64,000 nucleotides of DNA from Bog-159 sp035602155 (GTDB taxonomy: Bacteria > Acidobacteriota > Terriglobia > Bryobacterales > Bryobacteraceae): assembly GCA_035602155.1 (NCBI GenBank), contig DATNMW010000133.1, forward strand, positions 3,125 to 67,124. The letters run 5' to 3'. The notes under the pieces are model-generated. The model ran no database searches, was not told the DNA's origin, and saw only the letters and a list, made by a program, of their open reading frames with translations. The number at the start of each line of letters is the position of its first letter. Position 1 is the stretch's first letter. Positions 1 to 7,894 of the stretch are shown piece after piece. Both the position numbers and the translations under genes were made by a program.

Positions 1-900
1 GAGGCGGGAACTGCGGCTACTGTGGCATCGGAACTGGTCAGCGTGATCGTGGCTCCGCTGGACGGGGCGGCGGAGGCCAGCGTGACCGTGTTGGCCGTCG
101 TCGAATTGGCGCCGATCGCGGAGGTTGGCGAAAGCGTCACGCTTTGGATGGCGATGCCGTTCACGTTGGTCAGGGAGAAGGCAACGGAAAGACTAAACAA
201 CGTGGCTGCGACGGTGTAAGATCCCGCAGTGGTGCTGGCGGTGGCTGTGACGCTGGCGGTTCCGTCCGCCGCTGTTACCGCGCTGCTGCCGGACAGCGCG
301 GCGGTCGCGGCGGAGCCGGGCGCGCAAAGCTGACGGTCACGCCGCTGATGGGGTCGCCATAGGGATTTTTCAGGGTGATGGTCAGGGGACTTGCGAACTG
401 GTGGCCAATGATTGCCGATTGCGGACTACCGGCAGTCGCGGTCAGCGTGTCTGGCGAGAACCCCTGCACTGCGTATACATCCTGGGCATAAACGTTAGCA
501 AAAAAAAAATGTCGCCAGTCAGCGGATCGAAAGCCGCTCCATAAGGGTAAGAAGTGCCAGCGATGAAGGCAGTGCCGCTGCCCGTCGGGTTGCCGCTCGA
601 GTCGAGCGTGTACGCCCAGATCGGGCCGGCATAGGCTTGGTTTACCAGCACCGAAGGAGAGGGGAGCTGGGCACTACCCAACGGCACTAGAAAATGCCAA
701 ATGGGTAGATATTCGCTGTGGCGTTTGGTCCAGTGACACTTGTTACATTGTACGTGCCCGAGCCGTTTGCAGCCAGCGCTACGTCGTACCACGCCCCTGT
801 TTCGAAGTCCGGCATCTTCAGAACGCCCGCTCCCGGAAGACCTGGAGGGACGAATTGCAGAGTACCGAACAGGTCCGACGGATAGCCGAAGGTCTGCAGG
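1..900 (-). pseudogene. Decayed secreted beta-propeller/Ig-like protein (3' end outside window)
   Basis: Reading the minus strand from about 900 down to 1 gives one continuous protein theme that moves through all three frames. About 900-700 reads FGTLQFVPPGLPGAG...WYDVALAANGSGTYNVTSV. About 690-510 reads PSPSVLVNQAYAG...AYTLDSSGNPTG...GAAFDPLTGDIFF. About 500-325 reads VYAVQGFSPDTLTATAGSPQ...PLTITLKNPYGDPISGV. About 320-1 is Ig-like (SVTLSPTSAIGANSTTANT). The shifts lie near 691-700, at the T10 run (A on the plus strand, 500-509), and near 320-330. The order propeller-like end then Ig-like modules resembles secreted, cell-surface proteins common in acidobacteria (recollection of the family, not a search). 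The upstream part is lost at about 900, where unrelated ABC-permease sequence starts. It is called a pseudogene because there are at least three shifts; sequencing error cannot be excluded. Confidence 0.6.
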
Positions 901-999
901 TCGACCGTCGTGATGGCCGCGCTGGTGGTGGTTGTGAACCGGTCGGTGTGGCGGCCGCTCTACCGTGTGGCGCAGACGCGCTTCAAGCTGGAAGGGTGA
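901..999 (+). pseudogene. C-terminal remnant of an ABC transporter permease (NitT/TauT type)
   Basis: The plus frame ending in TGA at 997-999 reads ALVVVVNRSVWRPLYRVAQ followed by TRFKLEG. This matches the typical extreme C-terminus of nitrate/sulfonate/taurine ABC permeases (membrane helix end, then NR.VWRPLY..A..RF.LE). In-frame sequence upstream of about 900 is unrelated and contains a stop at 883-885, so only some 30 codons remain. It abuts the decayed propeller gene on the other strand, marking a recombination junction near 900. Confidence 0.55.
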
Positions 1000-1043
1000 T
1001 CTTTGGGGCGGACCTCCAGGGCTGTGGCTGATGATTGATTTAG

Positions 1044-1232
1044 GTTAACCCGCGCGTCTTGAGCGGCGCGCCCGTACTACGCGCCACGCGAACGCCGGTC
1101 AACGCTATTGTCGATAACTTCGACTATAGTGTAGGCGTGTCCGAAATCTCGGAGCAGTTCGAAGTGCCTGCGGGTCGTATTCAGGGTACTCTAGCTTACG
1201 CCAAGAGCCATCGCGTTGCGCATCTTTTCTGA
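1044..1232 (+). pseudogene. DUF433-type antitoxin, start lost or frameshifted
   Basis: The plus frame reads NPRVLSGAPVLRATRTPVN, then VDNFDYSVGVSEISEQFEV and LAYAKSHRVAHLF, then TGA. This is the DUF433 (winged-helix antitoxin) pattern: N-terminal 'P.VLSG.PVLR.TR.PV' followed by an HTH-like 'SEISEQF.V....I..TLAYA'. A TAG at 1041-1043 lies just before the conserved part and there is no good in-frame start. An ATG at 1030-1032 is one frame off (MIDLG), so a one-base shift probably destroyed the 5' end. DUF433 genes usually sit directly before a DUF5615 PIN-like toxin, and a piece of one follows. Confidence 0.6.
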
Positions 1233-1287
1233 CAAGAATGTCCCGGTTGGCGTGCGCGGCTTCCTCGCGACCTTCCGGCCCGCCACG
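1216..1287 (+). pseudogene. DUF5615-like PIN toxin, N-terminal stub
   Basis: From TTG at 1216, overlapping the DUF433 stop by 17 bases, the frame reads LRIFSDKNVPVGVRGFLAT. This matches the start of DUF5615 toxins (RILLDENLP..LR..L), including the conserved acidic residue after the first beta strand. Similarity ends near 1285, where the sequence becomes the 3' end of the opposite-strand VapC gene. The toxin's C-terminal two thirds, with the other catalytic acids, are gone, so it should be inactive. Confidence 0.5.
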
Positions 1288-1288
1288 T

Positions 1289-1687
1289 TCATGCGGATTT
1301 CCAAGCCACTACGCGCAATCCCGGAACGCGCGAGAATTCCACCGAATTGTTTGTCACCAAAGCGGCTGCGCGGCTGACGGCTGTTCCGGCGATCAGCATA
1401 TCGAGAGGCTCGATCGTCTTACCTTGCTTCTCGAGTTCGACGCGGATGCCGGCGGCGGCCCGTGCGGCGGCGGAATCGAATGATACGCGCTGAATATGCT
1501 CAAGTCCCGCTTCCAGTTCACGCCGACGCCGGGCGGGGAATTTCGATCGGAGCGTTCCGTACTCCAACTCGTAAACAACGATTGCCGGTATCGCCAACTC
1601 GCCGCGCGAGGCGCTTTGGACGCGCGCCACGATTCCGGGGTCGCCCTTCAGATAGTGAATCATGACGTTCGTGTCTAGGAGCGTCAA
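1289..1687 (-). CDS. vapC: VapC-family PIN-domain toxin ribonuclease
   Basis: 132 aa, the normal length of a VapC toxin. VapC toxins are Mg-dependent RNases of type II toxin-antitoxin pairs. PIN landmarks are visible: LLDTN with Asp at residue 5, an acidic YELEYG near 41, EPLDMLIAGTA with the third acid, and the C-terminal LVTNNSVEFSRV block. All the acids expected in the metal site are present, so it looks active. Its ATG overlaps the antitoxin stop (ATGA, 1684-1687), so the two are translationally coupled. The antitoxin-first order is standard. The cellular RNA target cannot be read from sequence. Confidence 0.9.
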   Translation of the reverse strand: MTLLDTNVMIHYLKGDPGIVARVQSASRGELAIPAIVVYELEYGTLRSKFPARRRRELEAGLEHIQRVSFDSAAARAAAGIRVELEKQGKTIEPLDMLIAGTAVSRAAALVTNNSVEFSRVPGLRVVAWKSA

Positions 1688-1917
1688 TCCAGGCTCTCCC
1701 GCGGAATGTCCTCGCCATAGCTTCTGCGCAGTTCGCCAGCGTCGGGGAAGTCCGGAAAGGACCCGGCCAAAGCCAGAAACTCAGGTGGCCAGGATGTTTG
1801 CACTGACTTGGCGACGCGGTCCGCCACCCACTTGCTCACACTGACCTTCGCGGCCTTGGCTGCTTTGCGGACACGGCGCTCCGTGTCGTCGCTCAGATAT
1901 ATCGTCAGGTGCGCCAT
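1684..1917 (-). CDS. vapB: VapB-type antitoxin (ribbon-helix-helix)
   Basis: 77 aa. The N-terminal half, MAHLTIYLSDDTERRVRKAA followed by KVSVSKWVADRVAK, is an RHH DNA-binding fold: a short beta strand and two helices. The C-terminal half (WPPEFLALAGSFPDFPD...LRRSYGEDIPRESLD) is an acidic, extended tail of the kind that wraps the toxin active site. It should neutralise the coupled VapC and repress its own promoter. A palindrome lies directly upstream of the start. Protein and operator geometry agree with autoregulation. Confidence 0.85.
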   Translation of the reverse strand: MAHLTIYLSDDTERRVRKAAKAAKVSVSKWVADRVAKSVQTSWPPEFLALAGSFPDFPDAGELRRSYGEDIPRESLD

Positions 1918-1920
1918 ATA

Positions 1921-1941
1921 TGTAGTATATCATGTACTACA
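1921..1941. promoter_or_regulatory. Palindromic operator of the vapBC operon
   Basis: A perfect inverted repeat has half sites TGTAGTA (1921-1927) and TACTACA (1935-1941) around TATCATG. It ends 3 bases upstream of the vapB start codon and lies in an AT-rich stretch that probably also holds the promoter. RHH antitoxins bind such short repeats, so it is read as the autoregulatory site. Confidence 0.65.
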
Positions 1942-2182
1942 CAGCCGTCCCTGCAAGTAGGGCGCGTCCTGGCGCGCCTCATTGGCGATCGCCTCGGCGC
2001 GATCGGTGCGGCCAGCGCATAGTGGCCCTGCCCGATTCTTTCGCCGTAAGCTCCGCGCGCCGAAGGGCAATCTTCCAATGAAAGTCACGCGTGCGATTGC
2101 GAGCGCGGAGCCAGCCAACGGTTGACGTATTATCGAGCGGCTGTGCCGAAAATCTGGCATACTATCTCCGGAGGGTTCGCGC
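1942..2182. other. Intergenic region upstream of the VCBS protein
   Basis: No convincing gene. The minus strand reads HYALAGRTDR...AEAIANEARQDAPYLQG near 1950-2030, which looks like the tail of a TPR-type helix pair. This may be a relic, but it is too short to assign. The 3' end carries the GGAGGG ribosome-binding site (2170-2175) of the next gene. Confidence 0.4.
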
Positions 2183-4357
2183 ATGCAAATCGAATCAGGT
2201 CGAATGTTGCGCCTGTTCTGCGCGGCGACAGTATTGAGTATGGCGGCGCACGGGGCCGTGCCGCCGGTTTCCTTCAATGCTCCGGAAGAATTCCCGCTCG
2301 GGATCTTAGGCGTCTCGATGGCCATGGCGGATTTCAATCGGGATGGGAAATTGGATCTGGCCGTGACCGACCCAGCTTACACCACGGTCTCGATTCTGAT
2401 CGGTCGTGGGGATGGCACATTTGCGCCGGCAGCCAGCGTTAATGTGGGATCCCTGCTCGGTTCCGTATCGGTCGGGGACTTCAACGGAGACGGAAAATCC
2501 GATCTGGCGGTGAGTATTGCGGCATACTACCCCAACGTCGGCCAAACCATCGCGATCTTACTGGGCAATGGCGATGGAACCTTCCAGCCGCCCGTGAGCT
2601 ACGCGGTGGGATCTGAGCCTGTTTCCGTTGCCGTCGGAGACTTCAGCGGGGATGGAAAGCCGGATCTGGCGGTGGCCAACTCCGCCTCCAACAACGTTGC
2701 GATCCTGATGGGCAACGGCGATGGCACTTTTCAGCCGGCCGTGAACTACGCGGTCGGGAGCCAACCTTCCGTAGTAGCCGTCGGGGATTTCAATGGGGAC
2801 GGTAAACCGGACCTGGCTGTTACGAACACGGGCTCCAATAGCCTCTCGATCCTGCCGGGCAAGGGCGACGGCACCTTCCAGCCGCCCGTGAATACCAGTG
2901 TGGGAACCGAACCTGTGCAGATGGTTGTAGGGGACTTCAACGGGGATGGCAAGCCGGACTTGGCGGTGGGCGTTTGGACCGGCAACATGTCTCCGGCTGT
3001 CTCGATCCTGGTGGGCAACGGCAACTGTACTTTCCAGCCGCCGGTGCAATACGGCGCGAATACTGCCGATGGCATGGCTGTTGGGGATTTCAATGGGGAT
3101 GGCAAGCTGGATTTAGCCGTGGTTGGCGGATTCGGCGTCTACGTACTCCTGGGCAAGGGCAATGGCACTTTCCAGCCGCAGACAAACTATACCTTGGGAT
3201 TAGAGCTCACCATCATCACATCCGGAGTCGTGGTTGCGGGTGACTTCAACGGAGACGGCAAGCTGGACCTGGCGACGGTGGCCGGCAGCACGACCGTCGC
3301 GATGCTGCTGGGCCGGGCACAAGGGACCTTCCAGCATCCGGTGATGTACAGCGTACCTGCCGATCCTATTTCCGTGGCGGTGGGGGACTTCAACGAGGAC
3401 GGGAAGCCGGACCTGGCCGTAACGGTGGCCAGCGGTTACCCCGGCATCTCGATCCTCTTGGGCAGCGGCAAGGGCGCTTTCCAGCCAGGGGCGGCTTACC
3501 GATTGGGGTCGGCTGTTTCTTCCGTGACGGTGGGAGACTTCAATGGAGATGGCCGGCTAGACCTGGCAGTGGGCGGCGACGCCAATGTCCTGATTTTGCT
3601 GGGCAACGGGGATGGGACGTTCCAGAGGGCCGCCGCCTATCCCGTGGGAGGTGGCATCGTGACCTCCGTAGCGGTGGGGGACTTCAATGGGGATGGCCGG
3701 CTGGACCTGGCGGCGGCTAGTCCGGGCACTAGCCACAACGTGCGCAATACAGTCGCGGTCTTGTTGGGCAATGGCGACGGAACCTTCCAGCCCGCGGCGC
3801 CCTTCATGGTGGGACAAGAACCTGGCTCAGTTGCCGTAGGTGATTTCAATGCGGACGGCAAGCCGGACCTGGCGGTCGCCAACCGTTCAAGCGGCACGAT
3901 ATCCATCCTGCTGGGGAAGGGCAACGGCGCATTCCAGCCGGCGGTGAGTTATGTGACGGGAGGAGAGCCGAAATCCGTGGCCGTGGGAAATTTCAATGGA
4001 GTTGCCGGTTTGGCGATCGCCAACGCCAGTACCGAATCCGTGCAAGTCCTGCTGGGCAACGGAGATGGAACTTTCCAGCCGGCGGTGAGCTACGGCCTGA
4101 TTGGAGGGGCGGTAGCCGCCGCGGTAGCGGACTTCAATGGCGATGGGGAACAGGATGTTGCGGTGGCCATTGGTGGCAGCGTTGCCTTCTTGCTTGGAAA
4201 CGGCAACGGGACATTTCAGGCTCCTACCTACTTTATTGCAGGCAGCGCACCACAATCGATTGCGGTGGGGGACTTCAACGCGGATGGCAAGCCAGACCTG
4301 GCCTTGGCCGATTACGGCTCAAGTAAAGTTTCGGTCTTGACCAACACCAGGCGGTAG
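2183..4357 (+). CDS. Secreted VCBS/FG-GAP repeat protein
   Basis: 724 aa. It opens with a signal peptide (hydrophobic LFCAATVLSMAAHG near residues 10-24), then about 13 repeats of roughly 50-55 aa with the core VAVGDFNGDGKPDLAV. Each core holds a DxNxDG Ca-binding loop and ends in SILLGNGDGTFQPAV. This is the VCBS/FG-GAP pattern that folds into integrin-like beta propellers; 13-14 blades would make two seven-bladed propellers. One repeat has a decayed loop (NFNGVAGLAIAN). No enzymatic domain is seen, so adhesion or carbohydrate binding outside the cell is the likely role. The start is supported by GGAGGG 7 bases upstream. A second ATG seven codons in would also leave a signal peptide. Confidence 0.9.
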   Translation: MQIESGRMLRLFCAATVLSMAAHGAVPPVSFNAPEEFPLGILGVSMAMADFNRDGKLDLAVTDPAYTTVSILIGRGDGTFAPAASVNVGSLLGSVSVGDFNGDGKSDLAVSIAAYYPNVGQTIAILLGNGDGTFQPPVSYAVGSEPVSVAVGDFSGDGKPDLAVANSASNNVAILMGNGDGTFQPAVNYAVGSQPSVVAVGDFNGDGKPDLAVTNTGSNSLSILPGKGDGTFQPPVNTSVGTEPVQMVVGDFNGDGKPDLAVGVWTGNMSPAVSILVGNGNCTFQPPVQYGANTADGMAVGDFNGDGKLDLAVVGGFGVYVLLGKGNGTFQPQTNYTLGLELTIITSGVVVAGDFNGDGKLDLATVAGSTTVAMLLGRAQGTFQHPVMYSVPADPISVAVGDFNEDGKPDLAVTVASGYPGISILLGSGKGAFQPGAAYRLGSAVSSVTVGDFNGDGRLDLAVGGDANVLILLGNGDGTFQRAAAYPVGGGIVTSVAVGDFNGDGRLDLAAASPGTSHNVRNTVAVLLGNGDGTFQPAAPFMVGQEPGSVAVGDFNADGKPDLAVANRSSGTISILLGKGNGAFQPAVSYVTGGEPKSVAVGNFNGVAGLAIANASTESVQVLLGNGDGTFQPAVSYGLIGGAVAAAVADFNGDGEQDVAVAIGGSVAFLLGNGNGTFQAPTYFIAGSAPQSIAVGDFNADGKPDLALADYGSSKVSVLTNTRR

Positions 4358-4414
4358 GCGCGCTGCCTCCCGCCGGGTAAACCTTGTGCGGCCTCCCGCC
4401 GATATGCTTTGTAG

Positions 4415-5029
4415 ATGACTCCTTCCGCCGACACATCATGGCACGGGCAGTGGTGGGACCTGCCACCCTTGATCCTGCATCCGTTCGGCCGCGGACTGGA
4501 AGCCGCGGCGTCTTTCGACAGCATCAAACTGGCATTGCATCTCGGCGGCATGGGCGAGCCCGGCGTGGAGAAGGAACCCTTACTCCGCGCCCGATATACT
4601 GAATTTCGGATGCTTTCGCTGGTCGGCAAGGATGTGATGCGCTGGATTTCGCAATGCGTGGATTTCGCCGGCCGCGACCGGGTGCTGTCGAATGTGGGAA
4701 TCCGCCCGCAGAGCTTTGCCGATTTTCTGGTGAATCGCACACCGCCGCTGGTGGCAGCCCGTTTCGAGAGCTGGGGCGTCATGGACTACCGCCGCGTCCT
4801 CGCGCGCGCCATCGGCATCAACGCGGTGTTCCCAAACCCGCCGGAGTTCGGCGTGATTTCCACTGGTTTCCTCGAAGACTACTACGCCTACGCCGATATT
4901 CTGTTCGCTTGCTATCGCGGCCTTCAGGCGTTTGCCCCGCTCGATCCTGCGTCGTTTGGTTTCTCGCTCTACACTTCCGACGAATATCTGAGCACGCTCA
5001 AGTGCGCGCCGGACGACGAACAGGCGTAA
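4415..5029 (+). CDS. Conserved hypothetical protein, 204 aa
   Basis: No family recognised. It is a soluble, mixed alpha/beta-looking protein without signal peptide or membrane helix. Conserved-looking stretches are HGQWWDLPPLILHPFG near the start, FADFLVNRTPPLV and MDYRRVLARAIGINAVFPNPP in the middle, and EDYYAYADILFACY near the C-terminus. It starts 57 bases after the VCBS gene on the same strand and is followed by a 340-base spacer. Codon use is like the neighbours and the frame is clean, so it is likely real. Function unknown. Confidence 0.7.
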   Translation: MTPSADTSWHGQWWDLPPLILHPFGRGLEAAASFDSIKLALHLGGMGEPGVEKEPLLRARYTEFRMLSLVGKDVMRWISQCVDFAGRDRVLSNVGIRPQSFADFLVNRTPPLVAARFESWGVMDYRRVLARAIGINAVFPNPPEFGVISTGFLEDYYAYADILFACYRGLQAFAPLDPASFGFSLYTSDEYLSTLKCAPDDEQA

Positions 5030-5369
5030 TCCACCCTTTGGGGGGCCGCCCCCTTCCCAGAACCACCAAAGCCTTTTCTCGGATTTCTATCGCCAAACTG
5101 AAACGCTGGACACCTCTCAACTCACTACTCATTAGGTTGGTTCTATCGGTTAGGGGAGGAACTGCGAATATGGGGACGCGACGAAGGGACAGTCTGCTTG
5201 AAAGGCAGTTGCGTGCCGAGATCCGGAGAATACTGGCGTTGCTGGAGCACACCCGGGGGACGCGCCGCCGGGCTCGCTTGGTAGTTGCGTCGCGAATTGG
5301 CGCATCGCGGCGGCAGGCGGGAACCTAGTCTGCCGGGGCGGGGCGCCCGGCAAGCTACTTGCGCCGCGA
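5030..5369. other. Spacer with a possible 52-aa arginine-rich ORF (5170-5328)
   Basis: The one thing of note is ATG 5170 to TAG 5326-5328 on the plus strand, encoding MGTRRRDSLLERQLRAEIRR and then a basic helix. A good AGGGGAGGA ribosome-binding site lies about 10 bases upstream. The peptide is strongly basic and could be a small nucleic-acid-binding protein. No homologue is recognised, and in GC-rich DNA Arg-rich ORFs are often spurious. Confidence 0.3.
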
Positions 5370-6398
5370 TTGAACCCCCGCAGACGCTACAATCGAACCG
5401 TGCCCTCCATCACCCCCGACGGCGTCCGCGCCGCCGCTGCCCGCATACGCCCGCTCGCCAAGCGTACCCCGGTAATCACTTCATCCCACTTCGACGACGC
5501 CGCCAGTGCGCGCATCTTTTTTAAGTGCGAGAATCTGCAGACGGGGGGCGCATTCAAGATCCGCGGGGCCTCCAACCTGATCCTGTCCATTCCGCCGGCC
5601 GATCTGCCGCGCGGCGTGGTGGCCTTTTCTTCCGGCAATCATGCCATTGCCGTGGCCATCGCCGCACGCCACGCCGGCGCCGCCGCCACCATCGTGATGC
5701 CCGCCGATGCGCCGCGGTCGAAGCTCGAAACCGCGCGCGCATACGGCGCACATATCGTCACGTATGATCGCCTCCGGGAAAGCCGCGAGGCCATCGCCGC
5801 CCAAATTCTCGAAGAGTCCGGCGCCACGCTGGTGCCGCCGTTCGATCATCCCATGATCGCGGCGGGGCAGGGAACCGCGGCGCTCGAGTTGCTAGAAGAC
5901 GCACCGGACCTGGATGCCGTGATCGCTCCGGTCGGTGGTGGCGGCCTGCTCTCGGGCTCCGCCATCATCGCCAAGGACATCCGCCCCGCGATCCGTCTCT
6001 TCGGCGTCGAACCGGCCGACGGCAATGATACTTTCCTTTCGTTCCAGGCCGGCGAGCGCCGTTCCATCCCACTACCCCAAACCATCGCGGACGGCTTACG
6101 CGCTCCCGAGCCCGGCACGCTGACTTTCCCGATCATCCGCCAATTGGTCGAGCAGATCCTGCTGGTCACCGACGATGAAATCCGCACGGCGGTCATGTTC
6201 CTGCTCACCAGACTCAAGATCCTGGTGGAACCTAGCGGCGCCGTGGGCGCGGCCGCGCTGCTGTTCGATAAGTTGCCGGCCGGCATTGGTAAGGTGGGCG
6301 TCATCCTGTCGGGAGGCAACATGGATATCGAACAATTGAACGCAGGCAAGCCTTGCCTCGCATTGCCCTGGCGGAGTGGCGGGGGTATACTTCGCTAA
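5370..6398 (+). CDS. PLP-dependent threonine/serine dehydratase family protein
   Basis: 342 aa. This is a fold-type II PLP enzyme of the threonine dehydratase/serine racemase group, which removes water and ammonia from Thr or Ser. Landmarks: FKCENLQTGGAFKIRGA contains the Schiff-base lysine near residue 62; SSGNHAIAVA is the phosphate/substrate loop near 92; GGGGLLSG is the PLP-phosphate-binding glycine loop near 190; and SGGNMD is near the end. There is no C-terminal ACT regulatory domain, so it resembles the short catabolic/racemase class rather than biosynthetic IlvA. A GTG at 5400, ten codons in, is an equally good start. It stands alone. Confidence 0.88.
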   Translation: MNPRRRYNRTVPSITPDGVRAAAARIRPLAKRTPVITSSHFDDAASARIFFKCENLQTGGAFKIRGASNLILSIPPADLPRGVVAFSSGNHAIAVAIAARHAGAAATIVMPADAPRSKLETARAYGAHIVTYDRLRESREAIAAQILEESGATLVPPFDHPMIAAGQGTAALELLEDAPDLDAVIAPVGGGGLLSGSAIIAKDIRPAIRLFGVEPADGNDTFLSFQAGERRSIPLPQTIADGLRAPEPGTLTFPIIRQLVEQILLVTDDEIRTAVMFLLTRLKILVEPSGAVGAAALLFDKLPAGIGKVGVILSGGNMDIEQLNAGKPCLALPWRSGGGILR

Positions 6399-6407
6399 GA
6401 GTTATAT

Positions 6408-7779
6408 ATGTTATCGACATCCGGAAAATTTGCTTTCGCCATACTGCTGCTGAGCGCCTCGTCGATCGCACCGGCACAGCAGATCGCTATCGGGCAGTAC
6501 GTCCTGCCCACTCCCGACGCCGCACCCGTTTCGATTGCAGAGGGGGCCGGACGGAGCGCTGTGGTTCACCGAATACAGCCGCAACAACATTGGGCGCATC
6601 ACTACCACCGGGGTGATCACTGAATTCCCCATGCCAAACGTCGGCAGTGAGCCCTACGGGATCACAGCCGGTAGGGACGGGGCGATCTGGTTTACCGCGG
6701 GCGGCAGCATTGGGCGCATCACCACCGCCGGGGTGATTACGATGTGCCCCGGGAACTGCTGCGTGGGAAACCGAATCGCAACGGGACCGGATGGCGCCTT
6801 GTGGATTACGGAACTAGTTAACAACGACCCCTACCTCCCACCAAAGATCGTGCGTATCACCACCTCCGGCTCGACCACCGGGTACACGCCACCCACCGGC
6901 AACCAGGGCATCTCGGCCTTGGCGGTTGCCCCCGATGGCACGCTGTGGTTTGGCACCGGCACCTGCGAGATCGGGAGCATCACGACCGGGGGGGCGATGA
7001 ACGCATACCAGGTGCCCGACTGCGGCGTCGGCGAGGTCTATGCGATCACGGCGGGGCCGGATGCTGCGATGTGGTTTGTGGGCATGCAGGGCAACCTCGG
7101 GCGCATTACCACCTCGGGCGCAATCACCCTTTACCCCTCCGGCACCGGAGTCGGCTTGGGGATCACCGTAGGACCGGAAGGCGAATTGTGGTTTACCGAC
7201 GGCGAGATCGCCGAGGCTTTCTTCGTCACGGCGAGCCTAAGCGTCAGCCCGGATAGCGGCGTCTCCCAAACGAACCGCACCTTCACGGGAAGCGGATTTA
7301 CCCCCGGAGAGACCGTTCGAATCTATTCGCAGGGCGTGGGCTCTGCCGGGCTGGCCAACCCTGCCAGCGATGCCACCGGGGCGTTCACCGTCGCGGCCCA
7401 TGTACCAAACTCGCCATATGGCGCGCGGATTTACGTGGCCGTGGGCTTAAGCAGCCACAAGTTAGGAGCGGCCAGTTTCACCGTCACACCCGCCCTCGTC
7501 CTCAATCCAGACTACGGGCCGCGTGGCAGCACCGTCACTGTAGAGGGATCCGGATTTCCAGCCCTTACAGGATTCTTGATTTACTGGAGCGCGCTGGGGA
7601 CGCAGCTAGGGACGGCCCACACGGATGCCAACGGTGTCTTCGACGGAAGCGCGGAGGTGACGTTCACGATTCCGGATGGAGCCGCGCTCGGCGCCAATCG
7701 AGTGGAAGCTGCCTGGAACTGTACAGGTCGTCCGCCTACTTGTCCCGACGCGGGTTCCGCCTATTTCACGGTGCAATGA
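6408..7779 (+). pseudogene. Frameshifted secreted streptogramin-lyase-like (Vgb) beta-propeller
   Basis: The first frame (from 6408) encodes a signal peptide (FAFAILLLSASSIAPAQQ) and IAIGQYVLPTPDAAPVSI. The rest continues in the next frame as GPDGALWFTEYSRNNIGRIT to a stop at 7777-7779. Removing one G from the G5 run at 6542-6546 restores a single reading (VSIAEGPDGALWFTE). The repeated PDGALWFTE / IGRITTTGVITEF units, six or more, are those of virginiamycin B lyase/SMP-30-type propellers. From about 7230 on, two IPT/Ig-like modules follow (SVSPDSGVSQTNRTFTGSGF and LNPDYGPRGSTVTVEGSGF). With one indel this may be a sequencing error, phase variation or a recent pseudogene. Confidence 0.75.
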
Positions 7780-7809
7780 CGGCGCGGAGTGCCGCGACCT
7801 GAAATTAAT

Positions 7810-7836
7810 GGGACTTACGCAACTTGCGCAAGTCCC
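7810..7836. promoter_or_regulatory. Hairpin between the propeller gene and rpsT
   Basis: GGGACTT (7810-7816) pairs perfectly with AAGTCCC (7830-7836) around a 13-base loop that itself contains GCAA/TTGC. It lies 30 bases after the preceding stop and 59 before rpsT. It could be a terminator without a clear T tract, or a leader structure for rpsT. Confidence 0.4.
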
Positions 7837-7894
7837 GCACCTTGCGCTATCCTATTGTCTTACGAATCTCTTGTAAGGATCAGTCTGTTTCCAG

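Noticed and set aside
1930..2337. 135-codon minus-strand ORF across the spacer before the VCBS gene
   Set aside because: Most of it is antisense to the VCBS signal region; only a short TPR-like phrase is of interest.
2400..4350. Regular repeats that look array-like at DNA level
   Set aside because: Period about 150-165 bases, no constant short repeat with unique spacers; they are coding VCBS blades, not CRISPR.
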